Origin: Anatilimnocola floriformis
GTDB taxonomy: Bacteria > Planctomycetota > Planctomycetia > Pirellulales > Pirellulaceae
Direction of reading: 5' to 3'
DNA length: 64,000 bases
NCBI RefSeq assembly: GCF_024256385.1
Contig: NZ_JAMLFW010000002.1
Location: 496,001-560,000 of the forward strand
Position numbers and translations under genes: made by a program. The stretch's first letter is position 1. Each line of letters begins with the position of its first letter. Below, one piece after another: positions 40,104-48,756 of the stretch. Under the pieces are notes generated by a model. It ran no database searches and was not told the DNA's origin. It saw only the letters and a list, made by a program, of their open reading frames with translations.

Positions 40104-41853
40104 CGGATCGCGCTTGTATTCGGTAGGAAACGATCAAACGGCCCGAATCTGGAACGTGGCGAAAGGGTCGGAGACGCGTTCGTTCACGATCACGCAAAAA
40201 CCTGTGCGGGCATTCCTGACGGCCGATTGCAAGAAGTGGACGATGATCGTCGGCACGACCGCGTTTACCTACGACGCCGACAGCGGCAAGCCTTTGAAAG
40301 AAACGCAACTCGGCGGCGGCAACGAAGTCTCGATCACCTCCGTCTCTGCCGACGGCCGTTACGCTTCGGTCGGCGGGCAGCACAACACCGTGCGGGTTTG
40401 CAATCTGGCCTCGGGGCAACAAGTTTCGCTGGAGAACGGCAAGCACACTTATGCTTCTACCCTCTCTCCCGACGGCGCCTTGGCCGTGACTGGCGGTGGT
40501 GAGTCACTCGTGCGGCTGTGGAATGTTGCCAATCAAAAAGTCTTATTCGAGTGCAAACTCGACGGCCACATCTACAACGTCGCCGTGAGTCGCGACGGCA
40601 AGCGATTCCTGGGCTTCAATTCCAACAAGCGGCTTCATGTTTGGAATGCCACCGCCAACGACCCCGGTCAATTTTTCGACTGCCCGTTCGGCATCGGTCC
40701 GGTGGCCTTCAGCGCCGACGGTCGCTACGTGCAAGCCGCAGGCGACGGGGGCGTGATGCTGATCGCCGTTCCGACTGCTCCGCCGGCGAGCACGCCTACC
40801 AGTGCGCCAGCCGCGACTTCTGCGGCCGAAAAGGGCAAAGACTTGCCGCTGAATAAGTGGGTCGAAATCAATTCCCACGTCGATATCGATCAGGATTTGG
40901 TGCGCGGTCATTGGCACAAGACGAACGGCAGCCTGAGCGTGGAAGATATCGGGGTGCACTCGCGGCTGCGACTGCCAGTTCTGCTGAAGAACTGCAGCTA
41001 CGATTGGCGGGTCGATTTTCGCGTGGGCGACAAACATGACGAAATCCACTTCTTGTTGCCAATCGGCGAGCGCATCGTGATTCTGTCGCTCGATGGCTAT
41101 GGTGGTGAAACGACCGGTTTGACGCTCGTTAAAAAAAGAGCCGCATCCGAGGTCAGCACCTCCGTTCGTCGCGCACTCTTGGCGCCCAACAGCAACAACC
41201 GCATGGAAATCTCGGTGCGGCTGGACAAAGGGCAGGTTAAGGTGACGATGGCGCTCAACGGAGTTGCCGTCTTCGAGCATGTAGGGGCCAGCGCCGATTT
41301 ATCGGTCGAACGTGAACAGTCGCTCGGCACGAATGCGCAACCAGGTTTGATGGTGCACGAGCGGGCCATCACCTACGTCAGCAATCAAGTGCGGATCGTC
41401 GAGGGAAACGGCGCGATCGGGCGCGACGTGCCGCTGCGCGAACCGCTCCCGGCCCGAATTCTCAACCTAAAGCCGACTTCACTGACAAGCTTGAAGCCCA
41501 AGATCCTTCGCAACCACGAAGACTTGTTTGCCGTGAACCAAGGGACCAGAAGTCCGCTGTTGAACAACAAAGAATGCAACGAGTTCCTCTTCACGCACGC
41601 GCCGACGACCTTGCAGTACGAGATTCCCGCCAAGGCCAGATACTTCACCGCCGTCGCTTACGCGGCCCGCCACCCGGCCATCAAATTCATCGTTCGCGTC
41701 GATGGCAAGGAAATGTATTCCAGCAAGAACGAGGCGATTGCGAACGTGCTGGTGGAAATTCCTCCCGGCAGCACAACCCTTGAGCTCGAATGCGATCCAC
41801 TGGGCGATGTCGCGCGGAAGCACAGCTGTTGGTGCTATCCAGCGTTCCGGTAG
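39919..41853 (+). CDS. C-terminal part of the same gene: WD40 repeats and NPCBM domain
   Basis: A 644-aa frame. WD40 repeats cover about residues 1-290: GAFSNDGRWLATADTEGTLHLWE, FKGHQGRVLAIAFSPDGSRLYS, with the GH and WD-like ends. A beta-rich lectin-like stretch follows (about 310-510), then a C-terminal NPCBM-type carbohydrate-binding domain (AKARYFTAVAYAARHPAIKF, VEIPPGSTTLELECDP). The first codon at 39919 is an in-frame GTG, not a convincing start. It is best read as the second half of the upstream gene after a one-base shift. In frame +1 a stop at 39868 limits any upstream extension. Confidence 0.75.
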   Translation: MTAGIIKIFSGQTIGAFSNDGRWLATADTEGTLHLWEMAELREVKEFKGHQGRVLAIAFSPDGSRLYSVGNDQTARIWNVAKGSETRSFTITQKPVRAFLTADCKKWTMIVGTTAFTYDADSGKPLKETQLGGGNEVSITSVSADGRYASVGGQHNTVRVCNLASGQQVSLENGKHTYASTLSPDGALAVTGGGESLVRLWNVANQKVLFECKLDGHIYNVAVSRDGKRFLGFNSNKRLHVWNATANDPGQFFDCPFGIGPVAFSADGRYVQAAGDGGVMLIAVPTAPPASTPTSAPAATSAAEKGKDLPLNKWVEINSHVDIDQDLVRGHWHKTNGSLSVEDIGVHSRLRLPVLLKNCSYDWRVDFRVGDKHDEIHFLLPIGERIVILSLDGYGGETTGLTLVKKRAASEVSTSVRRALLAPNSNNRMEISVRLDKGQVKVTMALNGVAVFEHVGASADLSVEREQSLGTNAQPGLMVHERAITYVSNQVRIVEGNGAIGRDVPLREPLPARILNLKPTSLTSLKPKILRNHEDLFAVNQGTRSPLLNNKECNEFLFTHAPTTLQYEIPAKARYFTAVAYAARHPAIKFIVRVDGKEMYSSKNEAIANVLVEIPPGSTTLELECDPLGDVARKHSCWCYPAFR

Positions 41854-42013
41854 TGAGAGGTTGCCGCGTCTGCGACAGCTCGCCGCGATCGGGCGAAACT
41901 TGGATCAGTGGATACCGCTGCTTATAATGCAGTGGAAGTAAGAAGGAATAGCGGCGGCGTTCTAACCAGCCCTATTCAAGAATCTAGATCTCCACCTACT
42001 TGGAACCAGTTGA

Positions 42014-42229
42014 ATGGATCGGGGAGAACTCAACGACTTGATTCGACAAGGCCCGATTCGCATCACCATGAATAGTGGCGATACGGTCGATATTCTGCAC
42101 CGCGAAATGGTGACCGTCAGTTCGATGGCAGCGGCAATTCTCGTGAAAGGTGCGGACGGAAAATATCGGCACCATCTTTATCCGCTGGTCACGATGAGCA
42201 AGGTCGAGCAGCTAGAGCCTGCTTCGTAG
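42014..42229 (+). CDS. Small conserved-type protein of unknown function
   Basis: A 71-aa protein: MDRGELNDLIRQGPIRITMNSGDTVDILHREMV, then a beta strand and LYPLVTMSKVEQLEP. The layout (short helix, then beta strands with GDTVDI and a V..MSKVEQ end) resembles small planctomycete proteins whose function is unknown and which may adopt a small beta-barrel. It ends 24 bp before the stop of the convergent lspA gene. Confidence 0.55.
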   Translation: MDRGELNDLIRQGPIRITMNSGDTVDILHREMVTVSSMAAAILVKGADGKYRHHLYPLVTMSKVEQLEPAS

Positions 42230-42252
42230 CAACACCGCAGGATAAACGAGCG

Positions 42253-42840
42253 TCAGGCCGCCGAGCGTTTTTGTTCCACTTGCGGACCACGCCAGGCGTG
42301 CAACACGAGCAAGCACGCGCCGCACACCAGCATGCAATCGGCGATGTTGAAATTCGGCCAAGTGTATTGCTGGTAACGAAAGAGAATCCAGTCGCGCACA
42401 CCGTGCTCGAATTCCGGCGGCAAGCCACTCGCATCCCACAGGCCGAGGCGGTCGTAGAGGTTGCCGAAGATGCCCGACATCACCGAGCCGAGGGCCACTG
42501 TCAGCAGCCAATCGTGGGCCGCGCGATAGTAGAACAGCCAGATGATGATGCCGACAGCGGCGACGACCGAAAGCAGCGAGAACACCCACCAGTAGCCTTC
42601 GCCCATGCCGAAGAGGGCGCCGCGATTGACCGCGGTTTGAAAGCCGACGTAGCCTTCGACGATCCAGAAATATTTATCCTGCTGCGGCAAGCCGAGCCAG
42701 GAAAACATGATTTGCTTGGTGATCCAATCGACGGCAAAGCCGACGATGGCCAGGCTCAAGAAGGCGACGTACCGATTGGTCGGCACGGCCGCTAGCGGCA
42801 GTTCAAGATCTGCCGCTGAGTCCGTAGTTTCTTCCCGCAC
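42253..42840 (-). CDS. lspA: Signal peptidase II (prolipoprotein peptidase)
   Basis: A 195-aa integral membrane aspartic peptidase that removes signal peptides from lipidated prolipoproteins. Four transmembrane segments are visible. Catalytic Asp pair: GNLYDRLGLW and FNIADCML. NRGALFGMG is the family segment. ATG is absent at the right place; GTG at 42840 is the best start because the longer frame runs into the DksA-like gene. Its presence fits the lipoproteins encoded in this window. It lies 31 bp downstream of the DksA-like gene on the same strand. Confidence 0.9.
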   Translation of the reverse strand: MREETTDSAADLELPLAAVPTNRYVAFLSLAIVGFAVDWITKQIMFSWLGLPQQDKYFWIVEGYVGFQTAVNRGALFGMGEGYWWVFSLLSVVAAVGIIIWLFYYRAAHDWLLTVALGSVMSGIFGNLYDRLGLWDASGLPPEFEHGVRDWILFRYQQYTWPNFNIADCMLVCGACLLVLHAWRGPQVEQKRSAA

Positions 42841-42871
42841 TCGCTGAGCACTCGGATTGCTCGTGGCGGAT

Positions 42872-43246
42872 TTAGTGGGTCGTCGGCTGCTTTTCGGCGC
42901 ACTTGACACAGTAAGGCGTATGCGGAAGGACCTGGAGACGAGTCTTGGGAATCTTGGCCTGACATTCGATGCAGACACCATAGAGACCAGCTTCGACTCG
43001 CTCAAGAGCAGCTTCGATCTGATCCAGGGTCGTGCCGTCGTGTTCCATCAAGCTGAGGGTAAATTCCTGCTCGAAGGCGTCGGTCCCCATGTCGGCCATG
43101 TGGATCGGCATGCGGGAGAGATCGCCGCTCGATTCGCTGCGGGTCATGCCGAGAGCGGCGTCGGCGAGGGCCGACACATCGCCACGCAACCGGGCCCTGA
43201 GGGTGAGGAGCAATGTCTTGAACTCTTTGGCCTCGATCTTTTTCAC
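42872..43246 (-). CDS. DksA/TraR-type zinc-finger protein
   Basis: A 124-aa protein of the DksA/TraR family, which binds RNA polymerase through the secondary channel. The N-terminal coiled coil (MKKIEAKEFKTLLLTLRARLRGDV, then AFEQEFTLSLMEHDGTTLDQIEAAL) is followed by a C4 zinc finger, CIECQ and CVKCAEK. Compared with E. coli DksA the coiled-coil tip residues (DxxDxA) are less clear. GTG start at 43246 has GAGGGAG upstream. It is next to lspA, as DksA-like genes often are in planctomycetes. Confidence 0.88.
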   Translation of the reverse strand: MKKIEAKEFKTLLLTLRARLRGDVSALADAALGMTRSESSGDLSRMPIHMADMGTDAFEQEFTLSLMEHDGTTLDQIEAALERVEAGLYGVCIECQAKIPKTRLQVLPHTPYCVKCAEKQPTTH

Positions 43247-43516
43247 GCGCGAGCTCCCTCAACTCAAAAAGGGGCGCTGGAGTCATCTCGTCAGCAGCCC
43301 AAAAATCGCTGCAAGCCGTTTGAAACAAATAAACGGCCCCTAGCCCCATTATTGTACTTGTGCAATAAGCCTCCGTCAAAGGTGTGGTAAAAATCTAGTT
43401 AATTACTGGCAAAAGGCGACAGGTGGGCGCTCAGGGCTCCGTCACATTCTGTTGCCTTTTCGCTAGCAAGCAGGCACAATCCGCCTCAGCTTTCTTTGCG
43501 GGCACAGGAGGCGGCC

Positions 43517-43816
43517 ATGGCCATTTCGAATCGGCAAAAAAATCTGCTCACCATCGCGGGCCTGGCCATCGTCGTGGCTGCGATGATCTCGGCGACGTTC
43601 ATGCTGGCGGACCACAGCGAGCAACACAAAGTCCACCACGTTCACAACGAAACTCGGCTATCCAACGGCAGACCGCAGCACGAATGGGAGGCTTCTGCCG
43701 CCATGTGGCAGAAACTATTAGAGGACGCAAAAGCCGCTAATAATGCGCAACTGATCGAGGAGTGCAGCCAAAAAATTGCCGAAGCAGAGCGAAACATCGC
43801 CCGGCTTAAGAACTAA
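43517..43816 (+). CDS. Small single-pass membrane protein
   Basis: A 99-aa protein: short N-terminus, one transmembrane helix (about residues 12-34, LTIAGLAIVVAAMISATFML), then a His-rich juxtamembrane part (HSEQHKVHHVHNE) and a C-terminal amphipathic helix. ATG at 43517 has AGGAGG upstream, a strong site. The orientation is probably N-in, C-out. The His-rich stretch could bind metal. It stands alone between convergent and divergent neighbours; function unknown. Confidence 0.6.
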   Translation: MAISNRQKNLLTIAGLAIVVAAMISATFMLADHSEQHKVHHVHNETRLSNGRPQHEWEASAAMWQKLLEDAKAANNAQLIEECSQKIAEAERNIARLKN

Positions 43817-43825
43817 CTCGAGCGC

Positions 43826-44611
43826 TCACGATTTCCAAGGCCGGTCACGATCAACCACGCCGAGCGCCCCGCGCAGCGAGCGAATCAGTAATCCCGCATC
43901 GCTGCCGAGGCCGATTAGCCGAAAACCCTGTTCACGGCGCTTTAACAAATCATCGTTGCTGGTCGCCAGCAAGCCGCAGTACTTGCCGGCCTTCGTCAAC
44001 GTTTCTTGCATTTGTAGGATCTGCTCGGCGCATCCCGGCCCTTCCCACTGACCGCGATAGCCAGCCGTCGACGAGTAATCGGCGGGGCCGAACCAAAAGA
44101 GTTCGCTGCCGTCGACCTCGGCGAGCTGCTGAATCTGCTGCTGCGTCCGAACCGTTTCGATGATCGGCACGACCAGCACGTGGTCGTTGGCATCGCGCGT
44201 ATGTTCGACCAGCGTCTGTCCCCAGTGAGTCGCCCGCTCCGCGCCGATCCCCCGCAGTCCCTCGGGCGGATAGCGCGACCAACTGATCGCTTGTTGCAAC
44301 TGCTCCGCCGTTTCGACCCACGGAATCACCACGCCATCGGCGCCAATGTCGAGCGCTCGCTTGATCAGCCCACCGTTCAATTCCGTGACGCGCACGAGCG
44401 CGACGCAGTTGCTCCGCACCATCGCCCGCAAGTGCTGCACGATGTCTTGCCAATCAAGATGACCATGCTCGGCATCGATCACCACAAAGTCGAGCCCCGC
44501 CGCCACGGCCATCTCGGTGATGCTCGCCGATTCGAGCGTGACCCACAGGCCATAAGTGGTCGCGCCTGCTTTGAGTTTTTGTCGCAAGGCACGGATTGCT
44601 TCGATTTTCAT
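43826..44611 (-). CDS. HpcH/HpaI-type aldolase
   Basis: A 261-aa class II pyruvate aldolase-like TIM barrel. Active-site segments: VVIDAEHGHLDW (His catalytic base), ALVRVTELNGG, and the metal ligands Glu in VPIIETV and Asp in FGPADYSST. The enzyme class cleaves 4-hydroxy-2-ketoacids such as HKHD or 2-keto-3-deoxysugar acids to pyruvate and an aldehyde. It is the last gene of a leftward operon, its ATG overlapping the stop of the preceding membrane protein gene by 4 nt. Confidence 0.9.
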   Translation of the reverse strand: MKIEAIRALRQKLKAGATTYGLWVTLESASITEMAVAAGLDFVVIDAEHGHLDWQDIVQHLRAMVRSNCVALVRVTELNGGLIKRALDIGADGVVIPWVETAEQLQQAISWSRYPPEGLRGIGAERATHWGQTLVEHTRDANDHVLVVPIIETVRTQQQIQQLAEVDGSELFWFGPADYSSTAGYRGQWEGPGCAEQILQMQETLTKAGKYCGLLATSNDDLLKRREQGFRLIGLGSDAGLLIRSLRGALGVVDRDRPWKS

Positions 44612-45474
44612 GGGAGGTCATTCTTGAATTGCAGCGAGGAAAATTCGTTCGCCGCGGTCGAATGGGGTCTGCTCAAACGATAGCCGCAATGGCGAATGAT
44701 CGCGGTGAAGATCAGCACCCAGACGACACTCGCGACATTGTTCCACAGAAACACGTGACCGAGGTATTCGGATGGTCCCAGGCCGCCGATGCAGCGGTCG
44801 GCATACCAGAAGTCCAGGATCGTAACGCCACCAACACCAAGCAGCACGGCAGCCAACAAGAGTCGTCGATTTCGCGGCAACACTGCCGCGCCGATCAAGG
44901 GGAAATTGATTACGACTTGATGTAACGTCAAAGTGCACCACAAGCAAAACTCGCTGCTTTTGATTGGGCCGACCGCAGAACACTGAATGAATAGCCTCAA
45001 CCACGCAAACAGCACGGCGATGAGCGCTGTGAATACCAAGACGTGTTTGATTTTGAATTGTCGAGGCGTCTGCGAGGTCAAGTCGCGATCGTCTGCTTGA
45101 TAACGCAATTGCAAGTCGAGGAAGATTGCAGTTGCGCTGAACGGAACCATCGCCATTAGCCAAAGCGTTATGGTGAGAAGCGGAAAGATGGCTACGTCCA
45201 CTTCGTTCGGCATGAATAGCTCGCCGATTGCCAGCGAGACACCCACGACCACCGCCCACATCAACGATTGAGGAATGCGTACACTCACCTTCCCAGGTCC
45301 CCAGGCGGCCCACGCGGCTGCCAATATCGGCTGTGTAAAGACGGTTCCTAAAATGAGTCCCGCAATCCAGAAGGCTGGAGTGTTTTTCATCACTGGCAGC
45401 AACACGTTGGGCGCAATACACCCAATGGCAACCAGCCACCACGTTCGCCGATAAATTGCATTGCTATCAGGCAT
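44608..45474 (-). CDS. Membrane protein, third of three tandem paralogues
   Basis: A 288-aa protein from MPDSNAIYRRTWW, with about seven transmembrane helices. It shares with the next two upstream genes the layout: helix, an LAAAWAAWGPGKVSVR segment (LAA.W...GP), a pair of helices with SLMW, a short basic loop with FKIKHVLVFTAL, and a C-terminal VWVLIFTAIIRHCGYRL. No catalytic motif seen. It overlaps its neighbours on both sides (8 nt upstream, 4 nt with the aldolase), so it is co-translated with them. Confidence 0.7.
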   Translation of the reverse strand: MPDSNAIYRRTWWLVAIGCIAPNVLLPVMKNTPAFWIAGLILGTVFTQPILAAAWAAWGPGKVSVRIPQSLMWAVVVGVSLAIGELFMPNEVDVAIFPLLTITLWLMAMVPFSATAIFLDLQLRYQADDRDLTSQTPRQFKIKHVLVFTALIAVLFAWLRLFIQCSAVGPIKSSEFCLWCTLTLHQVVINFPLIGAAVLPRNRRLLLAAVLLGVGGVTILDFWYADRCIGGLGPSEYLGHVFLWNNVASVVWVLIFTAIIRHCGYRLSRPHSTAANEFSSLQFKNDLP

Positions 45475-46306
45475 GGTACTTTGCTTTGAAAAGTTCAGAT
45501 TCAACCTGATAGCCGCCACTCCTCAAGGCCCAGGCAAACAAGCACGCCCACAACGCCGCGAAACCGTACATCCAATAAAAGAGCAGGTTGCCTTCTCGAG
45601 GCGCGGCGCGATCTAAGCTTTCAACTTCAATGAATGTCCCTGCCGCAATCAGCAATGCACCCACCAACAAGCTGATCATCACGTGGCGACGCCGCAAGAG
45701 ACAGAATCCAAGCGAGAATTGGATGATCACGTGCGACGCAGATAGGATGCCCAGCACGCGTAGATTGGCGCCAGCGAGAAGTCGCCAACCTAGGGCCTCG
45801 CGTGACAGTGCGGTGATCACGCACACCACGACCATCAGCAGCATTAGATGACGCAAGTGAAACTGCGTTTTGTTCCGGCTGGCTCCAGGTATTTCGATTC
45901 GCACTCGCAGCGACCAGGCCAGCAACCAGCCAGGAATTTGTCCCACCAGCCACAGGGCAAGCGCGAGGGCGCACAGGGCTTCCGGCCCTCTCTCTTCTGG
46001 ATCGTGGAGCAGGGGAACGGCTGCAGCACCGATCAGCAGCACCAACCAACCGAATGACAAACCGAGTCGTGAGGAAAACGTCCCCGGCCCCAAGCTGACC
46101 CAACTGGCGGCCAGCATCGCATGCTGAAAGAGAGTGGCGTACAGCAAACCCGAACCCACCGCACCGATCGGTGAATTTCCGGCGAGACAGCCAACGCAAA
46201 TCAGGCCGCTGGCGATCAAGCCGGTTACTCGCCAGTGAAGCGGCACCTCGGGTAATTTCACAAATCGGCTCGCAGGTAACGAATGCAATTCATCTCGTCG
46301 CCACAC
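45467..46306 (-). CDS. Membrane protein, second of three tandem paralogues
   Basis: A 279-aa protein with about seven transmembrane helices, starting at a GTG that overlaps the stop of the first paralogue by 1 nt. It shares the family pattern: LAASWVSLGPGTFSSRLGLSFGW, the QIPGWLL segment, TQFHLRHLMLLMVVV, and a C-terminal ALWACLFAWALRSGGYQ. The N-terminal soluble part is basic and longer than in the first paralogue. Sequence divergence between paralogues is large, so the duplications are old. Confidence 0.7.
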   Translation of the reverse strand: MWRRDELHSLPASRFVKLPEVPLHWRVTGLIASGLICVGCLAGNSPIGAVGSGLLYATLFQHAMLAASWVSLGPGTFSSRLGLSFGWLVLLIGAAAVPLLHDPEERGPEALCALALALWLVGQIPGWLLAWSLRVRIEIPGASRNKTQFHLRHLMLLMVVVCVITALSREALGWRLLAGANLRVLGILSASHVIIQFSLGFCLLRRRHVMISLLVGALLIAAGTFIEVESLDRAAPREGNLLFYWMYGFAALWACLFAWALRSGGYQVESELFKAKYHA

Positions 46307-47097
46307 TACTTCGTCGCGCCAAAGTGATAATAGCTGCTACGAATCATGGCAGCGAAGATCAGCACCCAGATCGCGCCGAACAGGTTCGTCCAGATCGCAA
46401 TCCAACAATCTTCGCCTATGAAGACACTCAGAATCCTAGCCTCAATGACGGTAGCAATGCCCACAATCGCCACGCCGATCACGCTTGAGCGCCACGACCA
46501 CTTCGGCAGCAGGGCGGTAAATAGCAGCGACAAGGTGATCAGCATTTGAGTGGCAAACATCAATGCCATCATCTGTAACTCGATGATGTCGGGCATTTTG
46601 ACTGCGCCGCCGAGGACAATCAGTCTGCCGATTGCCAGCAGCACCGCGATGAAGGCCATAAAAGCCATCAACTGGCTAGTGCTGAATTGACCCTGCTTCG
46701 GTGGATCGGTTTCCGGCGGATAGCCATGATGTTGCAACCGCAGGCCGAAGCTCAGCGACGTTAGCCAAAGTGGAATCTGACCGACTAGCCACAGACTTGA
46801 GGTTGCGATGATGAATACCAGTCTGGGCGCATGTGGCCCCATCATCAGCGGCACCTCCAGCGCGGCCCCCATCAGGCCCGCCCAAACCAACGACAATGGC
46901 ATCCGCCACATCAACTTGCACGGTCCAATCGCTGACCAGGCCGCGGCGAGCACTGTCTGCTGCAGCATCGTTCCCATGACTAGGCCGACAATCCAGGGGT
47001 GGGCGCTAGGCGAGGAAAAAACAGCGCCCCCGCTGATCAACAGCATCCCCACGACGATTAGTGCCCCGCCGTTAAAGTAAATGGCATCGGGTGGCAT
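46306..47097 (-). CDS. Membrane protein, first of three tandem paralogues
   Basis: A 263-aa protein with about seven transmembrane helices, beginning MPPDAIYFNGGALIVVG. Family segments: QQTVLAAAWSAIGPCKLMWRMPLSLVW, SLWLVGQIPLWLT, QGQFSTSQLMAFMAFIAV, and AIWVLIFAAMIRSSYYH. It heads the leftward operon of three paralogues and the HpaI aldolase. The promoter should lie in the 169-bp gap to the divergent gene at 47267. Function unknown; not a known transporter family by sight. Confidence 0.7.
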   Translation of the reverse strand: MPPDAIYFNGGALIVVGMLLISGGAVFSSPSAHPWIVGLVMGTMLQQTVLAAAWSAIGPCKLMWRMPLSLVWAGLMGAALEVPLMMGPHAPRLVFIIATSSLWLVGQIPLWLTSLSFGLRLQHHGYPPETDPPKQGQFSTSQLMAFMAFIAVLLAIGRLIVLGGAVKMPDIIELQMMALMFATQMLITLSLLFTALLPKWSWRSSVIGVAIVGIATVIEARILSVFIGEDCWIAIWTNLFGAIWVLIFAAMIRSSYYHFGATK

Positions 47098-47266
47098 AAC
47101 GACTGATGGAAAGGGGTGCGGCTGAGGAACATTTGCATGATAACCGTCTCTCGAGCAGCACGACCATCTTGGTTACAGGCGAATGGCAGCGTTCTAAGAT
47201 ACTCTCGGTTATCCGGACTTGATTGAAACCGGTCGAAACAACCCAACAAACTCAATTGGTTCTCCC

Positions 47267-47836
47267 ATGAATCTGCGCATGGACAAGCATGGCAATCCAA
47301 TTCTGGATCAATACAGCGAAGAAGGCTTTGTCGATTTGACATTTCGCATCAGCGACTTGAGTGGTGATCGTAAGTACTTTCGCTTTCACCTGGCCGCTGC
47401 ACACCAGCAACAGGTTGTGGGAATGGACGTGCAAGTGGTTAAAGGAATTCAAGGTGGCTTTGATGCGCAGATGGACCTTGTCAAGAATCACGTCTACAGG
47501 TTGGGTGTTCGGTTTTTCCGCTCGGGACCCGAGAGCGATCGACTAATCTCCGCTATCGCCGAACTGTATGGACAGGGAGATCTGCCCAGGAAGATGGTTA
47601 ACGAAGAAACCTTCACCGCAATTGCGTTGCATCAAGGACGCCTCGATTTGAAAAACGAGGCCGTGAAGCTAAAGATTTTTGGGCAGGATGGAGAACCCTT
47701 CAACGAAGATGAGTATTACGAGTCGTTTTTCAACATCGATTTGCCGAACGGATTTGTCTTTTGGAACGAGAAGGATTCTGACTATCGGCTTCCGCTGCTG
47801 CGCGGCCTGACCGCGCAATCTTCGGCCAATTGCTAG
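47267..47836 (+). CDS. Soluble protein of unknown function
   Basis: A 189-aa cytoplasmic protein, no signal peptide or membrane segment. MNLRMDKHGNPILDQYSEEGFVDLTFR opens it; ATG at 47267 is preferred, with 47279 an alternative. It is beta-rich, with segments YFRFHLAAAH, VYRLGVRFFR and DLPNGFVFWNEKD. The domain order resembles small immunity-type proteins that sit near secreted toxins, but no toxin partner is seen here, so this is only a remark. Function unknown. Confidence 0.55.
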   Translation: MNLRMDKHGNPILDQYSEEGFVDLTFRISDLSGDRKYFRFHLAAAHQQQVVGMDVQVVKGIQGGFDAQMDLVKNHVYRLGVRFFRSGPESDRLISAIAELYGQGDLPRKMVNEETFTAIALHQGRLDLKNEAVKLKIFGQDGEPFNEDEYYESFFNIDLPNGFVFWNEKDSDYRLPLLRGLTAQSSANC

Positions 47837-47954
47837 CTGCATTGCGATCGCCGTTTGTTTCATCTCGTCGCCCCTGGTGGATTTGCGTAAGATGCACGTA
47901 GCCTGAATCAACCCAATCAATCCTGTTCTTCTCTTCCTCGCTCCTCACACCCGC

Positions 47955-48755
47955 ATGGACTTCCGCGTCGACCTCACCACCTTCCGCGGCCCACTCGATC
48001 TGCTCCTGTACCTGGTGCGGAAGCAGGAGGTCGATTTGCAGAATATCTCGATCGCCACGGTGACCGAGCAGTACCTGCAATACCTGGAAGTGCTCGAGCA
48101 GCTCGATGTAAACAGCGTGGCCGATTTTCTCGATCTGGCCAGCACGCTGATCGAGATCAAGTCGCGGGCGGTGCTGCCGCACGGCGGTGAAGAGGTCGAA
48201 ACATTCGACGACCCGCGCGAGAACCTCGTGCAAAAGTTGCTCGAGTACAAGCAGTTCAAAGACGCGGCCAGCATGCTCGAAGAGCGCGGCCGAGACTGGC
48301 AACGCCACGTGCCGCGGCTCGCCAGCGACCTGCCGCCGCGCGAAATCGCGCCAGCCGATCAGCCGATCCACGAAGTGGAGCTATGGGATCTCGTCAGTGC
48401 GATGGGACGCATTCTGCGCGAGAAGAACAAGGTGGCGAAGCAATCGACCATCGTCTACGACGAAACGCCGATCCAGGTTTACATGCAGCGGATCCACTCC
48501 AAACTTACCGAGCAACAGCGAGCTTCGTTCAGCGAGATGTTTCAGCCGGGCATGCACAAATCAGCGATGATCGGCGTCTTCCTTGCGGTGCTCGAACTCG
48601 TCCGCCATCACAGCGTGCGGGCCGAGCAGAACGACATGCACGGCGAAATCTGGATCGTCCCCGACGCCGAGTTCGATCCCACCAAGGAAATCGTCGCGGC
48701 CGACGATTATGCCAACAAACCGGTCAGCGACGACATGCACGTCGGCGGCCGGTAA
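47955..48755 (+). CDS. scpA: Segregation and condensation protein A
   Basis: A 266-aa kleisin subunit of the SMC-ScpAB chromosome condensation complex. The N-terminal region FRGPLDLLLYLVRKQEVDLQNI and ADFLDLASTLIEIKSRAVLP is very typical of ScpA and binds the SMC neck; the C-terminal winged-helix part is about residues 180-245 (MIGVFLAVLELVRHH). No Shine-Dalgarno is strong at 47955, but the N-terminus matches the family. scpB is not in the window. It converges with the phosphate transporter with a 1-bp gap. Confidence 0.93.
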   Translation: MDFRVDLTTFRGPLDLLLYLVRKQEVDLQNISIATVTEQYLQYLEVLEQLDVNSVADFLDLASTLIEIKSRAVLPHGGEEVETFDDPRENLVQKLLEYKQFKDAASMLEERGRDWQRHVPRLASDLPPREIAPADQPIHEVELWDLVSAMGRILREKNKVAKQSTIVYDETPIQVYMQRIHSKLTEQQRASFSEMFQPGMHKSAMIGVFLAVLELVRHHSVRAEQNDMHGEIWIVPDAEFDPTKEIVAADDYANKPVSDDMHVGGR

Positions 48756-48756
48756 A

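Noticed and set aside
47267-47836. Immunity protein of a toxin-immunity pair.
   Set aside because: The beta-rich small form is only suggestive; no toxin or secretion gene is next to it.
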